DNA from: JBBSHE01 sp038253325
GTDB lineage: Bacteria > Actinomycetota > Actinomycetes > Propionibacteriales > Nocardioidaceae
Length of the DNA stretch: 54,377 bases
Direction: 5' to 3'
NCBI GenBank assembly: GCA_038253325.1
Contig: JBBSHE010000020.1
Span: forward strand, 1-54,377
Position numbers and translations under genes: made by a program
Notes under the pieces: generated by a model
What the model saw: the letters and a program-made list of their open reading frames with translations, nothing else
Database searches by the model: none
What the model was told of the DNA's origin: nothing
Shown: in pieces, positions 51,033 to 54,377 of the stretch
How the letters are laid out: every line of letters begins with the position of its first letter
Position numbering within the stretch: position 1 is the first letter of the stretch

Positions 51033-52613
51033 TCAGAGCGCGTCGGGCGGCTGGTAGACGCCCCAGACCTCCCGCAGGGCGTCGCAGACCTCTCCGACGG
51101 TCGCGCGGGCCGCGAGCGCCCGCTTCATGGGATAGAGCACGTTGTCGCCGCCCTGCGCGGCCGACCGCAGCGCATCCAGGCGCCGGTCCACGTCGCCCTG
51201 ATCACGTCCGGCCCGCAACGCGGCGAGACGCTCGTGCTGCTGCTTCTCGATCGCGGGATCGACCCGGAGCGGTTCGTACGGGTCCTCCACGTCGAGCCTG
51301 AAGCGGTTGAGGCCGACGATGGTCCGCTCCCCGCTGTCGATCTCCTGGGCGATCTGGTACGCCGACTTCTCGATCTCGTTCTTCTGGTACCCCTTCTCGA
51401 TCGCCGCCACCGCGCCGCCGAAGTTCTCTACCGACGTCATCAGGTCGACGACCTCCTCCTCGAGGTCTTCGGTCAGCGACTCGACCGCGTACGACCCGGC
51501 GAACGGGTCGACGGTCTTCGTCACGTCCGTTTCGTACGCGAGCACCTGCTGGGTCCGAAGCGCAAGCCGCGCGGCCTTCTCGGTGGGCAGAGCGATCGCC
51601 TCGTCGTACGAGTTCGTGTGCAACGACTGAGTTCCGCCGAGGACGGCGGCGAGACCCTGGATGGCGACCCGGACCAGGTTTACCTCCGGCTGCTGTGCAG
51701 TGAGCTGGACGCCGGCGGTCTGGGTGTGGAACCGCAACATCAACGACTTCGGGTTCTTGGCTCCAAACTCCTCGCGCATCACCCGTGCCCAGACTCGACG
51801 CGCCGCGCGGAACTTCGACACCTCCTCCAGCAAGGTCGTCCGCGAGACGAAGAAGAACGCGAGCCGTGGAGCGAACTCGTCCACATCCTGCCCGGACGCG
51901 ATCGCAGCCCGGACGTACTCGATGCCGTTCGCCAACGTGAACGCGACCTCCTGCGCGGGCGTCGCGCCGGCCTCGGCCATGTGGTAGCCCGAGATCGAGA
52001 TCGTGTTCCATCGAGGCATCTCGGTCCGGCAGTAGCGGAAGATGTCGGTGGTCAGACGCAGCGAGTGCTGCGGCGGGTAGATGTACGTACCGCGGGCGAT
52101 GTACTCCTTGAGCACGTCGTTCTGAGTCGTACCGGTCAGGCTCGACCCTGGAACGCCCTGGTCCTCGCCGACCAGTTGGTAAAGGAGCATGAGCAACGAC
52201 GCCGGCGCATTGATCGTCATCGACGTCGACACGGTGTCGAGTGGGATGCCGTCTAGGAGGATCCTCATGTCCTCGATGGAATCGATCGCGACGCCGACCT
52301 TGCCGACCTCGTCGTGGGCGATCGGCGCGTCGGAGTCGTACCCCATCTGCGTAGGCAGGTCGAATGCGACCGACAGGCCGGTCGTGCCGGCGTTGATCAG
52401 CTGGTGGTAACGCTGGTTCGACTCGCGCGCCGTGCCGAAGCCGGCGTACTGACGCATCGTCCACGGCCGGCCGGCGTACATCGACGGGTACACGCCTCGG
52501 GTGAACGGGTACTCCCCCGGCCTGCCGAGCTGCTGGTCGGGGTCCCAGTCGGCCAGCGCCTCCGGGCCGTACACCACCTCGAACGGGAGCCCGGACTCGG
52601 TGTGGCTACTCAT
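51033..52613 (-). CDS. Methylmalonyl-CoA mutase catalytic chain without B12 domain
   Basis: The 526-aa TIM-barrel subunit has R-Q-Y-A-G-F-G (Tyr56), R-G-T-Y-I-Y-P-P (Arg174) and I-S-G-Y-H-M-A-E-A-G-A (His211). Spacing from the His (37 and 155 residues) places Arg174 and Tyr56 at the methylmalonyl-CoA specificity positions Arg207 and Tyr89 of P. shermanii mutase, where isobutyryl-CoA mutase has Gln and Phe. The C-terminal cobalamin-binding D-x-H-x-x-G domain is absent, so a separate small subunit must supply it; none is in the window. A TACGCT box (52620-52625) marks a leaderless start. Confidence 0.9.
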   Translation of the reverse strand: MSSHTESGLPFEVVYGPEALADWDPDQQLGRPGEYPFTRGVYPSMYAGRPWTMRQYAGFGTARESNQRYHQLINAGTTGLSVAFDLPTQMGYDSDAPIAHDEVGKVGVAIDSIEDMRILLDGIPLDTVSTSMTINAPASLLMLLYQLVGEDQGVPGSSLTGTTQNDVLKEYIARGTYIYPPQHSLRLTTDIFRYCRTEMPRWNTISISGYHMAEAGATPAQEVAFTLANGIEYVRAAIASGQDVDEFAPRLAFFFVSRTTLLEEVSKFRAARRVWARVMREEFGAKNPKSLMLRFHTQTAGVQLTAQQPEVNLVRVAIQGLAAVLGGTQSLHTNSYDEAIALPTEKAARLALRTQQVLAYETDVTKTVDPFAGSYAVESLTEDLEEEVVDLMTSVENFGGAVAAIEKGYQKNEIEKSAYQIAQEIDSGERTIVGLNRFRLDVEDPYEPLRVDPAIEKQQHERLAALRAGRDQGDVDRRLDALRSAAQGGDNVLYPMKRALAARATVGEVCDALREVWGVYQPPDAL

Positions 52614-52728
52614 GCGTCGAGCGTACGGCCGATGCCCCCGCGCAGGTGCCGAGAGAGGCCCCTCGAGGAGATGTTCCACGACTCAAGCCGGCAGTGCTCG
52701 CGCGCGCTCGCCATGCCACCCTGGTCCC

Positions 52729-53484
52729 GTGCAACCACTGGTCGAGCCGGAGTGCGTCAGCGAGCTGGAGGCGATCATGGCGCTCGGCTGGTGGCCCTTG
52801 GAGCACGCATGGCAGGGCCGCTGGCTGCTCCGGGCTTCCGAAGGGTTCACGGGCCGGGGCAACTCGGCGTTGCCGCTCGGCGACCCCGGTCTCGACCTGT
52901 CTGGGGCGGTGGATCGGGTCGAGGCGTACTACGTCGAGCGTGCACTGCCGTCTCGCTTCGCCGTCCCGAGAATGCTGGCGCCCGACGCTGAACAGCCGCA
53001 CCATCGGCTGTCCGCCGAGCTCGACGTCCGCGGCTACGAGGTCCACACCGAGACGCGAGTGCTGGTCGCTGCCCCGTCGAGGGTGGCGGCTGACTCACGC
53101 GCAACCCTGCTGCCGGAACCCGACGAGGACTGGCTCGGGCTCTACCACTACCGCGGCGAGCCGACGCCGTCCGCCGGCCGGCGGCTGCTTGTCGGCGTCG
53201 ACCACGTCCGGTTCGCAGCCGTACGCGAGGGCGCCGCCACCGTTGCGGTCGGACGGATCGCTCTCGCACGGGGCTGGGGCGGTGTCACCGCGATGGAGGT
53301 GGCCGGATCGCACCGACGTCAGGGGCTGGCCCGGGAGGTGCTGGCCGCGCTCGCGGCGTACGCGCGCGACGCGGGCGCGACCGGCCTCTACCTGCAGGTG
53401 TCGGCGGACAACACCGGCGCGCGCCGGCTCTACGCGTCAGCGGGGTTCACCGAGCACCATGGCTACCACTACCGCATCCGCTGA
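52729..53484 (+). CDS. GNAT-family acetyltransferase
   Basis: The 251-aa protein has an N-terminal GNAT-like part (E-A-I-M-A-L-G-W-W-P) and a C-terminal GNAT domain with the acetyl-CoA loop S-H-R-R-Q-G-L-A and N-T-G-A-R-R-L-Y-A-S-A-G-F. The acceptor is unknown. A weak -10-like CACCCT precedes the GTG by 6 nt. It lies between the mutase (divergent) and the YihY gene (convergent). Confidence 0.85.
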   Translation: MQPLVEPECVSELEAIMALGWWPLEHAWQGRWLLRASEGFTGRGNSALPLGDPGLDLSGAVDRVEAYYVERALPSRFAVPRMLAPDAEQPHHRLSAELDVRGYEVHTETRVLVAAPSRVAADSRATLLPEPDEDWLGLYHYRGEPTPSAGRRLLVGVDHVRFAAVREGAATVAVGRIALARGWGGVTAMEVAGSHRRQGLAREVLAALAAYARDAGATGLYLQVSADNTGARRLYASAGFTEHHGYHYRIR

Positions 53485-53546
53485 CAGGGCTCATCATTCG
53501 CCGGGTCCCGACCTGGGAGTGGTAGACGACAGCGACGGTCTCGGGC

Positions 53547-54377
53547 TCAGTCGTCGCGGGCACTCGTGATGATTCCCGCCACTACTGCTCCGATTGCCGC
53601 CCCGGCGACGAAGGCAGCCCGTGGTGGCATGGGCGCGGTGTCGTCGGCCTTGTGCTCCGTCCGACTGCCTGCTACGCCGACGGTCCCCGTACCGACCGGT
53701 GCGGTTGCCACGGGCGCGACGCCAAGCAGCCCGACGTCAGGCTGGACGACGCCGGTGGATGTCCGAGCGGCGGTGACGGCCCACGCTGCCCCGTACATCG
53801 CGATCCGCGACGAGTAGTTGATCCAGATCAGCAGGACCAGGCTGACGCCGAGAACCGCCGCGGCCGGCGAGCTGGATGCGTTGGCGATGAGGAACGACGC
53901 TGCGAGCTTGAGCAGCTCGAACCCGATGGCCGACAGCAGGGCGCCGCCGAGCAGCGCCCGGTTCGGCAGGTCCGGATCTCCGAGCAGCCGGAACATGATC
54001 AAGAAGAGGACCGTGCTGGCCGCCAGCCCGAGGCCGACCGTGAGCAGCCACAGGACGACCTGGACCGGAAGGCTGTTGCTGACGCCGACCCAGTCGAGGA
54101 TGTCGCGAGAGAACCCGGTCACCAACCCGGTCACCGCCACCGACAGCAGCAACGTGATCCCGACGGCGACGAGGGTGACGAAGTCGTACGCCTTGGTGAG
54201 GATGAAGTTGCGCTTCTCGCGTTGCGGAACCTCGAACACCGCCTGGAGCGCCTGGGTCATGGCCCACAGCCAGCCGAGTCCGGTGTAGAGGAAGCTGATC
54301 GCGCCGATGATGCCGACGGCGGCGCCCGCATGCGCGATCGTGCCGATGCCGATCTGACCGGGGCCGTTGCCGATCAG
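53547..54377 (-). CDS. YihY/BrkB-family membrane protein (5' partial)
   Basis: The open frame continues past the right window edge, so the start is missing. At least 276 residues are visible with five hydrophobic segments and family blocks Y-T-G-L-G-W-L-W-A-M, A-Y-D-F-V-T, G-F-E-L-L-K and I-N-Y-S-S-R. The long Val/Thr/Gly/Ala-rich C-terminus ends in another hydrophobic stretch. YihY/BrkB proteins were once called ribonuclease BN by mistake; true function is unknown. Confidence 0.88.
   Translation of the reverse strand: MIGNGPGQIGIGTIAHAGAAVGIIGAISFLYTGLGWLWAMTQALQAVFEVPQREKRNFILTKAYDFVTLVAVGITLLLSVAVTGLVTGFSRDILDWVGVSNSLPVQVVLWLLTVGLGLAASTVLFLIMFRLLGDPDLPNRALLGGALLSAIGFELLKLAASFLIANASSSPAAAVLGVSLVLLIWINYSSRIAMYGAAWAVTAARTSTGVVQPDVGLLGVAPVATAPVGTGTVGVAGSRTEHKADDTAPMPPRAAFVAGAAIGAVVAGIITSARDD

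Noticed and set aside
50921..52728. Cobalamin riboswitch or B12-binding subunit near the mutase
   Set aside because: No B12-box-like sequence and no D-x-H-x-x-G protein in the flanking spacers.

Overview
This is a high-GC actinobacterial chromosome segment, most likely from Propionibacteriales/Nocardioidaceae (Nocardioides- or Aeromicrobium-like). That assignment is an inference. It rests on gene content and order (purE-purK-gtrA-birA-acyl-CoA carboxylase-maf, then nucleoside salvage with a BMP/ABC transporter), on frequent GTG starts, on many TANNNT boxes 6-8 nt before the start codon (leaderless transcription), and on an F420-type PPOX protein, an Rv1264-like adenylate cyclase and AccE. No rRNA, tRNA, CRISPR array, prophage, integrase or transposase was found. 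The window holds about 49 protein genes, two of them cut by the window edges.

Left part (1-14 kb): the end of an F420/PPOX protein, a sulfotransferase-like protein, purE-purK, an alpha/beta hydrolase, a secreted beta-propeller, gtrA, a PH-domain membrane protein translationally coupled to a class III adenylate cyclase, birA, and the carboxylase genes pccB/accE. A vapBC toxin-antitoxin cassette flanked by direct repeats follows, then a DUF885 metalloprotease-like gene and maf.

Middle (14-27.6 kb): a three-gene SipW-type secretion cassette (TasA-like protein, SipW-like signal peptidase, large NHL-repeat surface protein), an acyl-CoA dehydrogenase, the biotin carboxylase/BCCP chain (accA), a ScyD/ScyE-like propeller, two cell-wall proteins with LGFP-like repeats (SpoIID/LytB and PGRP amidase), an LpdA-like quinone reductase and a gamma-glutamylcyclotransferase.

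Right part (27.6-54.4 kb): a 770-aa protein with two sulfotransferase-like domains, the second without a P-loop, then a dispersed nucleoside-salvage block. This block contains purine nucleoside phosphorylase, a phosphohexomutase/phosphopentomutase-type enzyme, deoC with an aldehyde dehydrogenase and a truncated ALDH-like partner, adenosine deaminase, thymidine phosphorylase, cytidine deaminase and a BMP-family nucleoside ABC importer. Interspersed are an AbiEi-DUF559 orphan, a fabG/MaoC pair and an ArsR-like regulator with a co-translated hydrolase. The end has an M20 amidohydrolase, a methylmalonyl-CoA mutase catalytic chain without a B12 domain, a GNAT acetyltransferase and a YihY/BrkB membrane protein. 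Together, PccB/AccE/AccA, BirA and the mutase outline propionyl-CoA to succinyl-CoA conversion.

The least expected content is non-coding: three unrelated tandem-repeat arrays in gene-flanking DNA, two families of small dispersed hairpins, and a long inverted repeat that would bury the ribosome-binding site of the nucleoside ABC ATPase.
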